From an uncultured Gammaproteobacteria bacterium (GTDB lineage: Bacteria > Pseudomonadota > Gammaproteobacteria > Pseudomonadales > Litorivicinaceae): DNA of 38,414 nt. The first letter of the stretch is position 1. Every line of letters starts with the position of its first letter. The stretch covers positions 1 through 38,414 of the forward strand of contig CAJWIY010000015.1 of NCBI GenBank assembly GCA_913042205.1, given 5' to 3'. The notes under the pieces are model-generated. The model had not been told where the DNA came from. It did not search any database and saw nothing but the letters and a program-made list of their open reading frames with translations. Made by a program: the position numbers and the translations under genes. This document shows, piece by piece, positions 16,040 through 25,659 of the stretch.

Positions 16040-17212
16040 TTGAGATCAACAAAGGGACCTGCTTTAGCAAATAGACTCCAAGCAATACCTCCATTTCATG
16101 TGATGGAAGTGGTCAGGATAGCTGAGGAGCTGGAGTCACAGGGGGTGGATGTTATCCATCTTGAAGTTGGGGAGCCTGACTTCTCGACATCAGCATCGGT
16201 CATTGAGCATGCATGCGGCGCTTTACGGGCAGGGAAGACTCGATATACAGACGCTAGAGGCATCGAGCCTTTAAGGGATGCGTTGTCGAATTGGTATCAA
16301 TCAAAGGGGTTAGACGTTCCCTCGTACAGAATTCAAATTACCGTCGGAGCTTCCGGTGGGCTTTTGTTGGCTTTTGCAGCCACTACCGATCCCGGTAACC
16401 GTGTACTGATGGCAGATCCTGCATATCCATGCAACCCGAGATTCGTAGAAGCTGTCGGTGGAGATGTTCATTGGATAAAAACGGATGCTACAACGTACTT
16501 TCAACCGACCCTTTCTCAACTCATAGAGCAAGCAACAGACATCGACCGGACTTTGATACTCGCTCATCCAGCAAATCCAACAGGTCAGGCTGTTCCACAA
16601 GTAGAATTAGAGCAGATGAGTCAATGGTGTCAGCGCACTAATCGTCATTTGATTGTCGATGAGATTTATCAAAATTTACTATTTAACGATGCTCTGATAA
16701 GCAGTCTCGCAATCTCTGAACAGCATTTTGTTGTCGGCAGTTTTTCCAAATATTTCAATATGACGGGTTGGCGGCTGGGTTGGCTTGTTATTCCTGAATA
16801 TGCACTCGAGGCGACACAGCGCTTGGCTCAACATTTATTCATTTGTGCTCCATCATTCGCGCAGGAGGCAGCACTTGCCTGTTTCGAGCATAAAGCATTG
16901 CGAGATGCCGAGATGCATCGACTTGAACTTAAAGAGCGCCGCGATTTATTGATTCCTCGTTTGGAAGCAATGGGATTTAAGATTGCCGCAGAGCCTGATG
17001 GCGCTTTTTATGTTTTCGTTGACGTTGCAGATATTGCAGAAGACAGCCAGCAATTCTGCGCTGAGTTGATTTGTAAAACCGGTGTTGCTATTACACCCGG
17101 AATCGATTTTTCAAAGAGTCTTCCCCCAACCTGGATTCGGATTGCCTATACTCAACCCTCTGATCGATTACTTGAAGCGCTCGAGAGAATGGAGCGCTTT
17201 ATTAATGATTAA
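16040..17212 (+). CDS. PLP-dependent class I/II aminotransferase
   Basis: This is a fold-type I aminotransferase of 390 residues, aspartate-aminotransferase-like. Visible features are HLEVGEPDF (about 40), YTDARGIEPLR, HPANPTGQ, VDEIYQNLLF and the PLP lysine Lys237 in GSFSKYFNMTGWRLGW; the C-terminal Arg is in WIRIAYTQP. The exact substrate cannot be read from sequence. The start is TTG at 16040, supported by GGGGAG at 16028-16033 (6 nt spacing). It overlaps sfsA by 8 nt and diverges from dksA, the same arrangement as in Pseudomonas, where this gene is annotated only as a probable aminotransferase. Confidence 0.93.
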   Translation: MRSTKGPALANRLQAIPPFHVMEVVRIAEELESQGVDVIHLEVGEPDFSTSASVIEHACGALRAGKTRYTDARGIEPLRDALSNWYQSKGLDVPSYRIQITVGASGGLLLAFAATTDPGNRVLMADPAYPCNPRFVEAVGGDVHWIKTDATTYFQPTLSQLIEQATDIDRTLILAHPANPTGQAVPQVELEQMSQWCQRTNRHLIVDEIYQNLLFNDALISSLAISEQHFVVGSFSKYFNMTGWRLGWLVIPEYALEATQRLAQHLFICAPSFAQEAALACFEHKALRDAEMHRLELKERRDLLIPRLEAMGFKIAAEPDGAFYVFVDVADIAEDSQQFCAELICKTGVAITPGIDFSKSLPPTWIRIAYTQPSDRLLEALERMERFIND

Positions 17213-17891
17213 TTATCATGATGCTCTCATCGAAGGGCGGTTGATCCGTCGCTATAAACGATTTTTTGTAGATATTGATGTCGGTGAAGAGATCATAACC
17301 GCCCATTGTGGGAATACAGGCCGCATGACGGGGCTGCTTTGTGAGGGTTCAAAGGTCTGGTTTCGCAGACAACCGCCCGGACGAAAACTTGAGTTTGCTT
17401 GGGAATTGGTAGAGATTCAAAACGGTCTGGCCTGTATCAACACCTCACGCGCAAATGAACTGCTGGCTTCGACGGATCTCTCACTTTGGATTCCAGATGT
17501 CATGCTTGTCCGCCGCGAGCCAACGGTTGGAACGCATCGATTTGATCTTCAATTGTCTCGTGGGGATCAACTTGTGTATGTCGAGATCAAATCGGTTACA
17601 TTGTGCGAAGATGGGGGTCTCGGGTTATTTCCTGACGCCCCATCTCAACGTGCGATAAAGCATGTAAATCTACTCGCTGATATGGCTGCAAATGGACTCG
17701 AGACCCACTTAGTTTTTGTGGCGATGCACACCGGGATCCGCGAGATTGCGCCACATCGTACGCTTGATCCAGCCTTTGCTGATGCGTGCCTAAAGGCTCA
17801 TAATGCGGGTGTTGTTTTAGAAGCACTGGGAACAGAAATTACGCCACATAATATTCAGTTAGCGGAGTCGATTTCTCTGCGGCTTGAGTAA
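17205..17891 (+). CDS. sfsA: SfsA family protein (sugar fermentation stimulation protein)
   Basis: The 228-residue product matches E. coli SfsA (234): RLIRRYKRFFVDI, HCGNTGRMTGLL, VYVEIKSVTLCEDG and GLFPDAPSQRAIKHVNLL. SfsA was named for maltose-metabolism effects when overexpressed. The V-E-x-K-S-V core resembles nuclease folds, but its biochemical role is unsettled. A longer frame to 17082 is inside the aminotransferase; ATG 17205, with GGAG 10 nt upstream, is chosen. Its last 37 nt overlap the end of purD on the opposite strand. Confidence 0.94.
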   Translation: MINYHDALIEGRLIRRYKRFFVDIDVGEEIITAHCGNTGRMTGLLCEGSKVWFRRQPPGRKLEFAWELVEIQNGLACINTSRANELLASTDLSLWIPDVMLVRREPTVGTHRFDLQLSRGDQLVYVEIKSVTLCEDGGLGLFPDAPSQRAIKHVNLLADMAANGLETHLVFVAMHTGIREIAPHRTLDPAFADACLKAHNAGVVLEALGTEITPHNIQLAESISLRLE

Positions 17892-19168
17892 GAACTTTCA
17901 CGTTCCACGGCTCGGTATCCAATATCGGTACGATACTCGGCGCCCTCAAAATGCACGCTTTTTAAACGCTCGTAAGCTTTTACTTTAGCTTCTGAAACGT
18001 CTGATCCCAGGGCAGTAACGCAAAGTACGCGGCCGCCTGATGTGATAGGTTGGTCCCCGCTCATTGTTGTTCCTGCGTGGAATATCTTTGTGTCTTCAGT
18101 GTCCTGACCGAGGCTGATATCGGTTCCTCTCGGATAATCTCCGGGGTAGCCCGGTGCTGCCATAACAACACCCAAGGCAGCACGAGAGTCCCACACTGCG
18201 ATTTGCTCTCCGAGACCGCCATGGCAAGCAGCCTCAATTAGGTCGAGTAGATCACTCTTCAAACGGAATAGGATTGGCTGTGTTTCGGGATCGCCAAAAC
18301 GGCAGTTGTATTCGAGGACTTTGGGCGTGCCATCAACAGCAACCATAATTCCGGCATAGAGGAACCCCCGATACCTCAGTCCATCAGCGGCAAGGCCATG
18401 GATCGTTGGCTGGATGACCTCTGACATGATGCGGTCATGACATATTTGGTCAACGACTGGTGCCGGTGAATACGCTCCCATGCCACCTGTATTTGGACCC
18501 ATATCACTGTCATAGGCAGCTTTATGGTCTTGTGACGATGCAAGAGGGAGAACATCTGTGCCATCGACTATTACTATGAAGCTTGCCTCTTCACCAGTTA
18601 AGAACTCTTCGATGACGACACGACTCCCTGCTTCACCAAATTGATTACTTTGCAACATATCTTTGACGGCAGATTTCGCCTCATCAACCGTTTTAGCAAG
18701 TATGACGCCTTTACCTGCAGCCAAGCCATCGGCTTTTACAACAATTGGAGCGCCAACTTTGTCCAAGTAGGTCATTGCTTGGCTAACATCGGTAAAGGTT
18801 CCGTAGGCCGCTGTTGGAATATTGTGGCGTTTTAAGAATTCCTTAGTAAACGCCTTAGATCCCTCGAGCTGTGCACAATCAGCACGTGGCCCAAAACAGC
18901 GAAGGCCTTTTTCTTCGAAACGATCTACAACACCGTCAACGAGTGGAGCTTCAGGACCTATGACGGTGTAGTCAATAGCGTGACTCTCTGCGAATGCAAC
19001 TAAGCTATCCAAATCAGAAATGGAGAGCTCAATATTGGTAACGTTCTCCTCTAGGGCTGTACCAGCGTTCCCTGGTACGACAAATACTTCACTAACCCGA
19101 GGTGATTGTGAGAGTTTCCAAGCAAGAGCGTGCTCGCGGCCACCGCCCCCAATAATGAGAATCTTCAT
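17855..19168 (-). CDS. purD: Phosphoribosylamine-glycine ligase (GARS)
   Basis: PurD ligates glycine to phosphoribosylamine with ATP, the second step of purine synthesis. The 437 residues show the N-terminal MKILIIGGGGREHALAWKL, the ATP-grasp segments VVKADGLAAGKGVI and PNTGGMGAYSPAP, and the metal site EYNCRFGDPETQ. The C-terminus, after the usual EYRTDIGYRA, carries a short polar extension (about 15 residues) that coincides with the overlap with sfsA. It follows purH by 9 bp on the same strand and is probably cotranscribed. Confidence 0.97.
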   Translation of the reverse strand: MKILIIGGGGREHALAWKLSQSPRVSEVFVVPGNAGTALEENVTNIELSISDLDSLVAFAESHAIDYTVIGPEAPLVDGVVDRFEEKGLRCFGPRADCAQLEGSKAFTKEFLKRHNIPTAAYGTFTDVSQAMTYLDKVGAPIVVKADGLAAGKGVILAKTVDEAKSAVKDMLQSNQFGEAGSRVVIEEFLTGEEASFIVIVDGTDVLPLASSQDHKAAYDSDMGPNTGGMGAYSPAPVVDQICHDRIMSEVIQPTIHGLAADGLRYRGFLYAGIMVAVDGTPKVLEYNCRFGDPETQPILFRLKSDLLDLIEAACHGGLGEQIAVWDSRAALGVVMAAPGYPGDYPRGTDISLGQDTEDTKIFHAGTTMSGDQPITSGGRVLCVTALGSDVSEAKVKAYERLKSVHFEGAEYRTDIGYRAVERESSYSSRREIDSAN

Positions 19169-19177
19169 TATAAATTC

Positions 19178-20740
19178 CTAATGCCGGAAGTGACGCATTT
19201 CGGTGAAGACCATTGCGATACCATGCTCATTGGCTGCTGCGATGACCTCGTCATCACGAATTGAGCCACCGGGCTGAATGACTGCTACTATTCCGGAATC
19301 TGCCGCCGCATCAATGCCATCCCTAAAAGGAAAGAACGCGTCAGAGGCCATCACACTACCTGCGACGTTAAGATTGGCATCTTGCGCTTTGATGGCGGCA
19401 ATTCTTGCTGAATACACGCGACTCATCTGACCTGCTCCGATACCAATTGTTTGGCTGTTCTTGGCATAGATGATCGCATTTGATTTCACGAACTTCGCGA
19501 CTTTCCAAGCAAACAAAAGGTCTGCCATTTGCCCCGTGGTTGGTTTGATTTCTGTGACACAGGCGAGTTCGGATTCTATTCTCGATCCTGTATCAGTATC
19601 CTGGATCAGAAGTCCGCCTTGAACTCGTCGATAATCAGCCTGTACCCAAGTCTGGTCGAGCGCTCTAACGGTGAGTAAGCGAACAGATGGTTTTTTCTTA
19701 AATATTTCAACAACGCCCTGTTCAACACCCGGGGCGATCATTACTTCAACGAATTGGCGTTCTAAAATTCGACTTGTTGTTTTAGCGTCCAGAGGGCGGT
19801 TGAAGGCAATAACTCCCCCAAATGCGCTGGTGGGGTCTGTCTCAAATGCTTTTCCATAAGCATCGAGAGTCGAGCATTCGACCGCAACGCCACATGGGTT
19901 TGCATGCTTAACGATGACGCATGCAGGAGCATCAAACTGGCGAACGCATTCAAGCGCAGCATCCATGTCAGCAATATTATTAAATGACAATGCTTTACCG
20001 GTTAGTTGCAATGAAGAGCCCACACAAGATCCTTGGACATCTGGATCACGATAAAAGGCAGCTGTTTGATGCGGATTTTCACCATATCGCAATACTGAGT
20101 TACGTTCGAAGTGTACAAATAGTTTTTCCGGATATTGAGTGGCTTCAGCATCGCGTCCCAGATAATTGGCAATTGCTCCATCATACTCAGCAGTATGTTG
20201 GAAGGCAGCTTTGGCGAGTTGCTTCCGTGTCGCAAAAGAGAGACCTCCAGCTTTGAGCTCAGAAATCACCGGTTCATATTGAAGCGGTGACGTCACGATG
20301 CCGACAAATTGATGATTCTTGGCCGCAGAACGGACCATTGCTGGACCACCTATATCAATATTTTCGATAGCATCTTCATAAGTTTTATTGGGATTCATAA
20401 TCGTTTCACGAAAGGGATAGAGGTTCACACAAACCAGATCGATGCCGTCAATTCCATATTTGGCCATGACATCCTGATCTTGGTTGCGACGGCCGAGTAT
20501 TCCACCGTGGATTTGTGGATGTAAAGTTTTCACACGACCATCCATAATTTCAGGGAATTCAGTCACAGATGATACTTCAATTGCAGGTAAGCCAGCTCCC
20601 TGAAGCTCACGGAACGTGCCACCGGTGGATACCAACTGTACGCCAAGATCGTGAAGACTCCGAGCGAAGCCCAATAATTTTGTTTTATCCGAAACACTAA
20701 GAAGTGCTCGACGCACGTGAATCGAATCGGTGGCTGGCAT
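19178..20740 (-). CDS. purH: Bifunctional AICAR transformylase/IMP cyclohydrolase
   Basis: PurH carries out the last two steps of IMP synthesis: formyl transfer to AICAR and ring closure. The 520 residues (E. coli 529) start with [18 protein letters not shown] and [11 protein letters not shown] (cyclohydrolase domain, about 1-200). They continue with [24 protein letters not shown] (transformylase Lys-His motif) and the C-terminal [18 protein letters not shown] and [16 protein letters not shown] 20740 has GGAGG 10 nt upstream. An extended -10 promoter lies just ahead, so purH-purD likely has its own start beyond the fis terminus. Confidence 0.97.
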   Translation of the reverse strand: MPATDSIHVRRALLSVSDKTKLLGFARSLHDLGVQLVSTGGTFRELQGAGLPAIEVSSVTEFPEIMDGRVKTLHPQIHGGILGRRNQDQDVMAKYGIDGIDLVCVNLYPFRETIMNPNKTYEDAIENIDIGGPAMVRSAAKNHQFVGIVTSPLQYEPVISELKAGGLSFATRKQLAKAAFQHTAEYDGAIANYLGRDAEATQYPEKLFVHFERNSVLRYGENPHQTAAFYRDPDVQGSCVGSSLQLTGKALSFNNIADMDAALECVRQFDAPACVIVKHANPCGVAVECSTLDAYGKAFETDPTSAFGGVIAFNRPLDAKTTSRILERQFVEVMIAPGVEQGVVEIFKKKPSVRLLTVRALDQTWVQADYRRVQGGLLIQDTDTGSRIESELACVTEIKPTTGQMADLLFAWKVAKFVKSNAIIYAKNSQTIGIGAGQMSRVYSARIAAIKAQDANLNVAGSVMASDAFFPFRDGIDAAADSGIVAVIQPGGSIRDDEVIAAANEHGIAMVFTEMRHFRH

Positions 20741-20773
20741 TCCTTTAAAACCTCCCCGAGAAAAAAGGCGGCA

Positions 20774-20782
20774 AGTATACCA
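20774..20782 (-). promoter_or_regulatory. Extended -10 promoter candidate for purHD
   Basis: On the minus strand TGG-TATACT (TATACT at 20779-20774) is an extended -10 element, with no good -35. Initiation near 20767 gives a leader of about 27 nt to purH. It lies in the 56-bp fis-purH gap. No PurR-like operator is evident. Confidence 0.38.
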
Positions 20783-20796
20783 GTGTCTTGAGCAGT

Positions 20797-21024
20797 CTAG
20801 GAAAGTAAACCGAATAGTTTCATGCGGGTACGTAAAGTTCCCCGACTGATGCCAAGCATCTCGGCTGCTTTCGATTGGTTGTTGTTGCTTTGATAAAGTG
20901 TAGCTTCGAGAAGAGCATGCTCAACCTCGCTTATGACGAGGTCGTATAGATCCTGTGGAATCTCACCATCGAGCTGTTCTAGATACTGGTCAATATGCTT
21001 TCTAACCAGTTCTTTCAGTCCCAT
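20797..21024 (-). CDS. fis: DNA-binding protein Fis, short form
   Basis: Fis is a nucleoid-associated dimer that bends DNA and regulates rRNA and many other promoters. The 75 residues correspond to E. coli Fis from about residue 24: LRxxVxxxLxxYxxQLxG core, [19 protein letters not shown], then the helix-turn-helix [25 protein letters not shown]. The N-terminal beta-hairpin arm, used by E. coli Fis in invertase activation, is absent. The ATG is well supported by GGAGG 8 nt upstream, so this is not a start-call error. It overlaps the dusB end by 23 nt, keeping the classical dusB-fis operon. Confidence 0.95.
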   Translation of the reverse strand: MGLKELVRKHIDQYLEQLDGEIPQDLYDLVISEVEHALLEATLYQSNNNQSKAAEMLGISRGTLRTRMKLFGLLS

Positions 21025-21991
21025 CGCGGAGTCCTCCTCCGTCTATTAGTTCTTTGAATCGATGATATTGCTCATCTGGGTCAACAATAGGGTGTAAATG
21101 TGACCACGCTTCGAGCCCATTTGCAAATCGTTTTAAGAACCATTGCATGTGTTTACGTGCCATTTTGACGCCTGTTTTTTCGCCATAGAATAATTGAATC
21201 TCTCGAATGAGTTTGGCCATGGTAGCGATTTGAACGTCGACGGGCGGTCGAGATAACGATCGACCTTTGAGTTGAGCGGCGATCATCCCTGGTAGCCACG
21301 GATCGCCTTGAGTTCCGCGGCCGATCATGACCGCATCCGCTCCAGTAGCAGAAAAAACTTCGCGAGCCTTTTGGATTGATGTGATATCGCCATTAGCGAT
21401 TAATGGAATTTGGATAATTTCTCGCGTACGCTGAATAGTGTCATATTCGGCATCGCCTTTGTACATATCGCAACGAGTTCTTCCATGCATTGTTACCGCT
21501 TGAAGGCCTAGGTCTTCAGCCATTTTTGCAATCAGTGGACCGTTCTTCGATAGATGATCCCAACCGGTTCTCATTTTAACGGTGACGGGAATCTGTACGG
21601 CCCTCACTACTTGGCGGAAAATCTCGGCGCAAAGTAATTCGTCACGCATCAGAGCAGATCCAGCCACCTTTTTTAGAACTTTCTTCGCAGGGCAGCCGAG
21701 ATTGATATCGATGATATCCGCTCCACGTTCCTCGTTTGCACGAGCAGCCGTCGCCATCATCTTAGGATCATAGCCTGCTATCTGAACACTGATCGGGCCA
21801 GGCTCATCTCGAATATCTAGTCTCCGATCGCTCTTTTTTGTATCCCAGAGGCTCGTATCGGAGTGAATCATTTCAGAAATTGCCATACCTGCCCCGAGTG
21901 CTCGGCACAAAACTCGAACAGGGCGATCGGTTACACCAGCCATAGGAGCTAACCAAATGGGATTATTAAATTGATGTGAACCGATACGCAA
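21002..21991 (-). CDS. dusB: tRNA-dihydrouridine synthase B
   Basis: DusB is an FMN enzyme that reduces U17 in the tRNA D-loop. Motifs are LAPMAGVTDRPVRVLC, SVQIAGYDP, DINLGCPAKKV (catalytic Cys), VTVKMRTGWD, TMHGRTRCDMYKG, IANGDI and GADAVMIGRGTQGDPW. A longer TTG frame reaches 22030 and would overlap prmA by 34 nt. The TTG at 21991 yields L/M-R-I-G-S-H-Q, aligning with the E. coli DusB start (MRIGQYQ), so it is preferred (329 residues). Both candidate starts are TTG. It is cotranscribed with fis. Confidence 0.95.
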   Translation of the reverse strand: MRIGSHQFNNPIWLAPMAGVTDRPVRVLCRALGAGMAISEMIHSDTSLWDTKKSDRRLDIRDEPGPISVQIAGYDPKMMATAARANEERGADIIDINLGCPAKKVLKKVAGSALMRDELLCAEIFRQVVRAVQIPVTVKMRTGWDHLSKNGPLIAKMAEDLGLQAVTMHGRTRCDMYKGDAEYDTIQRTREIIQIPLIANGDITSIQKAREVFSATGADAVMIGRGTQGDPWLPGMIAAQLKGRSLSRPPVDVQIATMAKLIREIQLFYGEKTGVKMARKHMQWFLKRFANGLEAWSHLHPIVDPDEQYHRFKELIDGGGLRDGTERTG

Positions 21992-21996
21992 AGCGA

Positions 21997-22881
21997 TTAG
22001 CCCACTTTGGTTCCGGAAAGCCGAGTCCAACCTTCTTTTGATACGTCGGTATCAAAGGTGATTGCATGATAAGCGGCTCTTACTTGGTCGGCTTGTTCAT
22101 CTAACAGACCGGATAAGACAATTTTCCCACCCGGCTTTGTGAGCCTATTTAGAGTATCCGTAAGCTTAATTAACGGGTTCGCAAGGATATTGGCAATAAC
22201 AACGTCATATCTGCGACTTGGTATCTGACTGGGTAACACTGTTTCGACTACTAGGTCATTCAGTTCCGCATTTTGCTTTGTGGCAATCAGGGCTTGGGGA
22301 TCAATGTCGAGCCCAGTCAATTGGTCTGCTCCGACGCAGCCGGCCGCGATCCCTAAAATTCCTGATCCGCAGCCAAAGTCCATGATAGTTTGACCTAAGG
22401 GAGGGTTTGCACTTAGCCATTCAAGACATAACTGGGTCGTTGGATGCATACCTGTTCCAAATGCGAGCCCTGGATCCAGATTCAGTAACGTAAGGTCCTC
22501 TGGGATTGGATCATCATTCCATGATGGTTTGACCCAGAAACCGCCGATTTTGACTGGTTTAAATGAGTCAAGGGATGCCCCTAACCAATCTTGATCGGGG
22601 AGCAGTGTAAGTTCATTGGGCAGCTGGATCTGAATGTTTGCGCGTTGAAAGTACATCGCAATATCTCTGAGGATTTCAGAGTGGGGTCTTTCATCATAGA
22701 ACAACGCTTTGACCTGAGTCTGCGGCCACACTGGATGGCTCCCAATCGGCGGCTCGAGAATGGGCGTATCGCCATTATCAACCAATGTTACTGCTTGCGC
22801 GTTTGCTAAAAATAGCAGTTCTTCAAGGAGCTCTACTTGATTGCCAGCGGCTAATACTGTGAGCTGCCGAAATTTGGTCAT
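21997..22881 (-). CDS. prmA: Ribosomal protein L11 methyltransferase
   Basis: PrmA trimethylates amino groups of ribosomal protein L11 using S-adenosylmethionine. The 294 residues match E. coli (293). The SAM-binding motif [19 protein letters not shown] and the acidic GLDIDPQA are in the C-terminal half. [10 protein letters not shown] replaces the usual NILA..L motif, and [24 protein letters not shown] is the family signature. The start ATG overlaps the accC stop as ATGA, indicating translational coupling. Confidence 0.96.
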   Translation of the reverse strand: MTKFRQLTVLAAGNQVELLEELLFLANAQAVTLVDNGDTPILEPPIGSHPVWPQTQVKALFYDERPHSEILRDIAMYFQRANIQIQLPNELTLLPDQDWLGASLDSFKPVKIGGFWVKPSWNDDPIPEDLTLLNLDPGLAFGTGMHPTTQLCLEWLSANPPLGQTIMDFGCGSGILGIAAGCVGADQLTGLDIDPQALIATKQNAELNDLVVETVLPSQIPSRRYDVVIANILANPLIKLTDTLNRLTKPGGKIVLSGLLDEQADQVRAAYHAITFDTDVSKEGWTRLSGTKVG

Positions 22882-24221
22882 GCTAGACCTAATTTTGTCT
22901 CAAGGTAGTGGATACTCACTGGACCGCTGAGAAATTTTCCATCCGTCACAATATCTTGCTGTAGCGGAATATTTGTCTGAATACCATCTATCAAAGATTC
23001 TGACAGAGCGATCTCCATCCGTCTCAACGCCTCTTCACGGGTCGCACCATGAGTGATGAATTTAGCGATCATCGAGTCGTAGTATGGTGGTACGGGGTAG
23101 CCCGAATAGATATGCGAGTCCACTCGAACGCCCGGCCCACCTGGCGGATGATACCTTGAAATTAATCCAGGGCTCGGCAGGAACGTATCTGGATTCTCTG
23201 CATTGATACGGCACTCAATCGCGTGTCCGTTGAGTTTGATTTCGTCTTGCTGGACTGACAAAGGGTTACCGGCAGCAACTGAAATTTGTTCATGAACGAT
23301 GTCGATTCCGGTGACCATTTCACTCACAGGATGCTCAACCTGCACGCGCGTATTCATTTCGATGAAGTAGAAACGGCCGTCTTCATACAAAAACTCAAAA
23401 GTGCCGGCACCGACGTAACCCATGTTTTTACAGGCTGTAACACAAGCCTCGAACACCTGTGCACGTGCCTTTGGATCGACTTTAGGAGCAGGTGCCTCCT
23501 CCAATACCTTTTGATGACGGCGTTGTAGTGAGCAATCGCGATCAAAGAGATGGATTGCATTACCGTGTTTATCTGCTAGGACTTGGACTTCAACATGGCG
23601 TGGCTTTTCAAGAAACTTTTCAAGATAAACGGTTGCGTCACCGAACGCCGCCTGAGCCTCGGACTTGGTGATTTGAATTGAGCTTAGAAAGTCGGACTCA
23701 GCGTGAACGACTCGCATACCGCGCCCACCGCCGCCCGCTGCTGCTTTCACAATGACAGGGAAACCGATGTCCCTTGCGATTTTTAGGTTTTTCGCATCAT
23801 CATCTCCTAAGGGGCCATTTGAGCCAGGAACTGTTGGTACATTTGCTGCTTGCATCGCTTCAATTGCAGCAACCTTGTTCCCCATTAACCGGATAGTCGC
23901 TGCGGATGGTCCAATGAATGTGAAGCCTGACTGTTCAATACGTTCAGCAAAATCTGCATTCTCGGCCAAAAACCCATAACCAGGATGGATTGCCTGTGCA
24001 TCAGTTACCTCAGCCGCTGCGATAATTGCTGGCACGTTAAGATAGCTTTGACTGGACGGGTTCGGTCCGATACATACAGCTTCGTCGGCAAGCTTAACGT
24101 GCTTCAGGTTGCGGTCACACACAGAATGTACAGCAACAGACTGAATGCCAAGTTGGCGACATGCTCGTAGTATTCGAAGCGCAATTTCACCTCGATTGGC
24201 TATTACGATTTTTTCAAACAT
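22878..24221 (-). CDS. accC: Acetyl-CoA carboxylase, biotin carboxylase subunit
   Basis: AccC carboxylates the biotin on AccB using ATP and bicarbonate, the first half-reaction of acetyl-CoA carboxylase. The 447 residues (E. coli 449) show [38 protein letters not shown], the ATP-grasp glycine loop [30 protein letters not shown] and [16 protein letters not shown]. It lies 4 bp after accB, the standard accBC pair. Confidence 0.98.
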   Translation of the reverse strand: MFEKIVIANRGEIALRILRACRQLGIQSVAVHSVCDRNLKHVKLADEAVCIGPNPSSQSYLNVPAIIAAAEVTDAQAIHPGYGFLAENADFAERIEQSGFTFIGPSAATIRLMGNKVAAIEAMQAANVPTVPGSNGPLGDDDAKNLKIARDIGFPVIVKAAAGGGGRGMRVVHAESDFLSSIQITKSEAQAAFGDATVYLEKFLEKPRHVEVQVLADKHGNAIHLFDRDCSLQRRHQKVLEEAPAPKVDPKARAQVFEACVTACKNMGYVGAGTFEFLYEDGRFYFIEMNTRVQVEHPVSEMVTGIDIVHEQISVAAGNPLSVQQDEIKLNGHAIECRINAENPDTFLPSPGLISRYHPPGGPGVRVDSHIYSGYPVPPYYDSMIAKFITHGATREEALRRMEIALSESLIDGIQTNIPLQQDIVTDGKFLSGPVSIHYLETKLGLA

Positions 24222-24225
24222 TGGA

Positions 24226-24684
24226 TTATCCGATCACTACCAATGGCTGATCGAACTCAACGGGATCACCATCTTCGACAAGAATTGCAAGCACCTTACC
24301 AGACGCATCCGCTTCAATTTGATTCATCATTTTCATCGCTTCTACGATGCAAATGGTGTCACCCTGTTTTACTTCGCTTCCGACTTCGATGAAGGCAGCT
24401 GTATCTGGAGATGGAGAGCGGTAAAAGGTGCCTACCATAGGTGACTTTACGTGGTGTCCTAATGGAGCCGCCTTTGCTGGAGCTGCTTCCTCCGCAGTCA
24501 TCGACACAACGGGTTGTGGTGGGGCACTTGTCGATGGCCAGTTGGTCTGTGGGCTATGCACGACAACTTGATTAGTGCTACCACGCGTGATGCGCACGCT
24601 TTCCTCGCCCTCAGAGATTTCTATTTCAGCCACATCTGTGTCGTGGAGCAATTCGATCAGCTTTTTGATCTTACGAATATCCAT
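24226..24684 (-). CDS. accB: Biotin carboxyl carrier protein (BCCP)
   Basis: AccB carries the biotin of acetyl-CoA carboxylase. The 152-residue protein starts [13 protein letters not shown], has the [11 protein letters not shown] strand, a flexible Ala/Pro linker (about 50-75), and the biotinyl domain with [11 protein letters not shown], biotinylated at Lys118. A longer frame to 24900 is rejected because it runs through aroQ with no homology. It forms aroQ-accB-accC, with aroQ ending 8 bp upstream. Confidence 0.97.
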   Translation of the reverse strand: MDIRKIKKLIELLHDTDVAEIEISEGEESVRITRGSTNQVVVHSPQTNWPSTSAPPQPVVSMTAEEAAPAKAAPLGHHVKSPMVGTFYRSPSPDTAAFIEVGSEVKQGDTICIVEAMKMMNQIEADASGKVLAILVEDGDPVEFDQPLVVIG

Positions 24685-24692
24685 AATGTAGC

Positions 24693-25130
24693 CTAGCCTT
24701 TCAAGTGTTGATTCAATGTCTCGAGGGCGAATGCATAGCCCTGAATACCACAACCAGCGATAACCGCCAGCGCGATATCGGAAACGTAGGAGTGACGTCT
24801 GAATGCTTCGCGAGCGTGGATGTTTGAGATGTGGACCTCGACCAGAGGTGTATTTATAGCGATTAGGGCATCGCGGATCGCAACGCTGGTGTGTGTCCAT
24901 GCCGCGGGGTTGATAACGACTCCTTGGACTGGAGCCTCAATTAGTCGGTGAATGCGCTCGATCATTTCACCTTCATGGTTAGTTTGAAAGAAGCTAAGTT
25001 GCATCCCTGGGGGAATATTCGATCTTAGTATCGTTTCAAGATCGTCCAAGCTCGTCGAGCCATAAATATTTGGCTCACGACATCCGAGCAAATTCAGATT
25101 GGGGCCGTTCAGTATGAGCACCTTGGGCAT
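24693..25130 (-). CDS. aroQ: Type II 3-dehydroquinate dehydratase
   Basis: AroQ dehydrates 3-dehydroquinate to 3-dehydroshikimate in the shikimate pathway. The 145-residue protein has [20 protein letters not shown], with the catalytic Arg18 and Tyr23, the [17 protein letters not shown] loop, and [21 protein letters not shown] with catalytic His100. It lies between the DsbD-like gene and accB, matching the Pseudomonas dipZ-aroQ-accB-accC order. Confidence 0.97.
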   Translation of the reverse strand: MPKVLILNGPNLNLLGCREPNIYGSTSLDDLETILRSNIPPGMQLSFFQTNHEGEMIERIHRLIEAPVQGVVINPAAWTHTSVAIRDALIAINTPLVEVHISNIHAREAFRRHSYVSDIALAVIAGCGIQGYAFALETLNQHLKG

Positions 25131-25146
25131 AAAATTACCACAATTT

Positions 25147-25180
25147 CGTTAAATTTGACCCTATTTTGCGTGATTTAACG
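25147..25180. repeat. 8-bp inverted repeat upstream of aroQ
   Basis: CGTTAAAT at 25147-25154 and its exact complement ATTTAACG at 25173-25180 are separated by 18 bp. They occupy the 44-bp gap between the DsbD-like gene (whose stop codon lies in one arm) and aroQ. It could be a weak transcript-end hairpin or a protein-binding site ahead of aroQ-accBC. AT-rich repeats of this size can also arise by chance. Confidence 0.4.
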
Positions 25181-25591
25181 CGAAAATGACAGTTCTGTTT
25201 GTTGCGGCGGATAGCAGAATCCAATGTCTGCACACCCTTGGAAGGTAAGTATCATTAGACTTGGGGCATCAGTAACCACCATGTGCAACTTATTTCTGTG
25301 GACTGGTGTTGGGCCAAAAAGTGGGTCATCGTATATTTGTGTTTCTGAACGCGAGGTCTCAAGTATAGCTCCTGCGTCGTCTTGAACGATTGTTCGCTCG
25401 TCGTAGAGATAGGTACCGCCAGCGATACTGATTTCGATGAGATTGGCCTTAGGATGTGACACCGTAAATGCTTGTTCCACAGGTAACAAATCAGATCCAC
25501 CGAAACTCGAACCGAAAGGACCTTGGGCCTTCATAGTTGATACATAGAAAACGCTTGTTATTAAAAGGATACCTGATATAACGCGTTGCAC
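25175..25591 (-). CDS. Stand-alone DsbD N-terminal (alpha) domain, secreted
   Basis: The 138-residue product has a hydrophobic signal-like N-terminus (1-22) and then a DsbD alpha domain: LLPVEQAFTVSH, GTYLYDER, DPLFGPTPVHRNKL and GCADIGFCYPP with Cys120 and Cys126, the redox pair of E. coli DsbD-alpha (also six apart). The membrane beta domain and the thioredoxin-like gamma domain of DsbD are missing. Only 44 bp separate the stop from aroQ, so no remnant fits. A longer frame starts at GTG 25636, but GTG 25591 has GGAGG 6 nt upstream and yields the signal peptide. Relatives carry full-length dsbD here. It may receive electrons from a separate CcdA-like carrier. Confidence 0.85.
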   Translation of the reverse strand: MQRVISGILLITSVFYVSTMKAQGPFGSSFGGSDLLPVEQAFTVSHPKANLIEISIAGGTYLYDERTIVQDDAGAILETSRSETQIYDDPLFGPTPVHRNKLHMVVTDAPSLMILTFQGCADIGFCYPPQQTELSFSR

Positions 25592-25659
25592 TAGGATCCT
25601 CCGGACGTCATATTGATCTAGTGTACTCGTTGTCACGATTCAAGAGAACCGAATAAAGC

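Noticed and set aside
24685-24900. Long-frame start of accB
   Set aside because: It runs through aroQ, and BCCP homology begins at ATG 24684.
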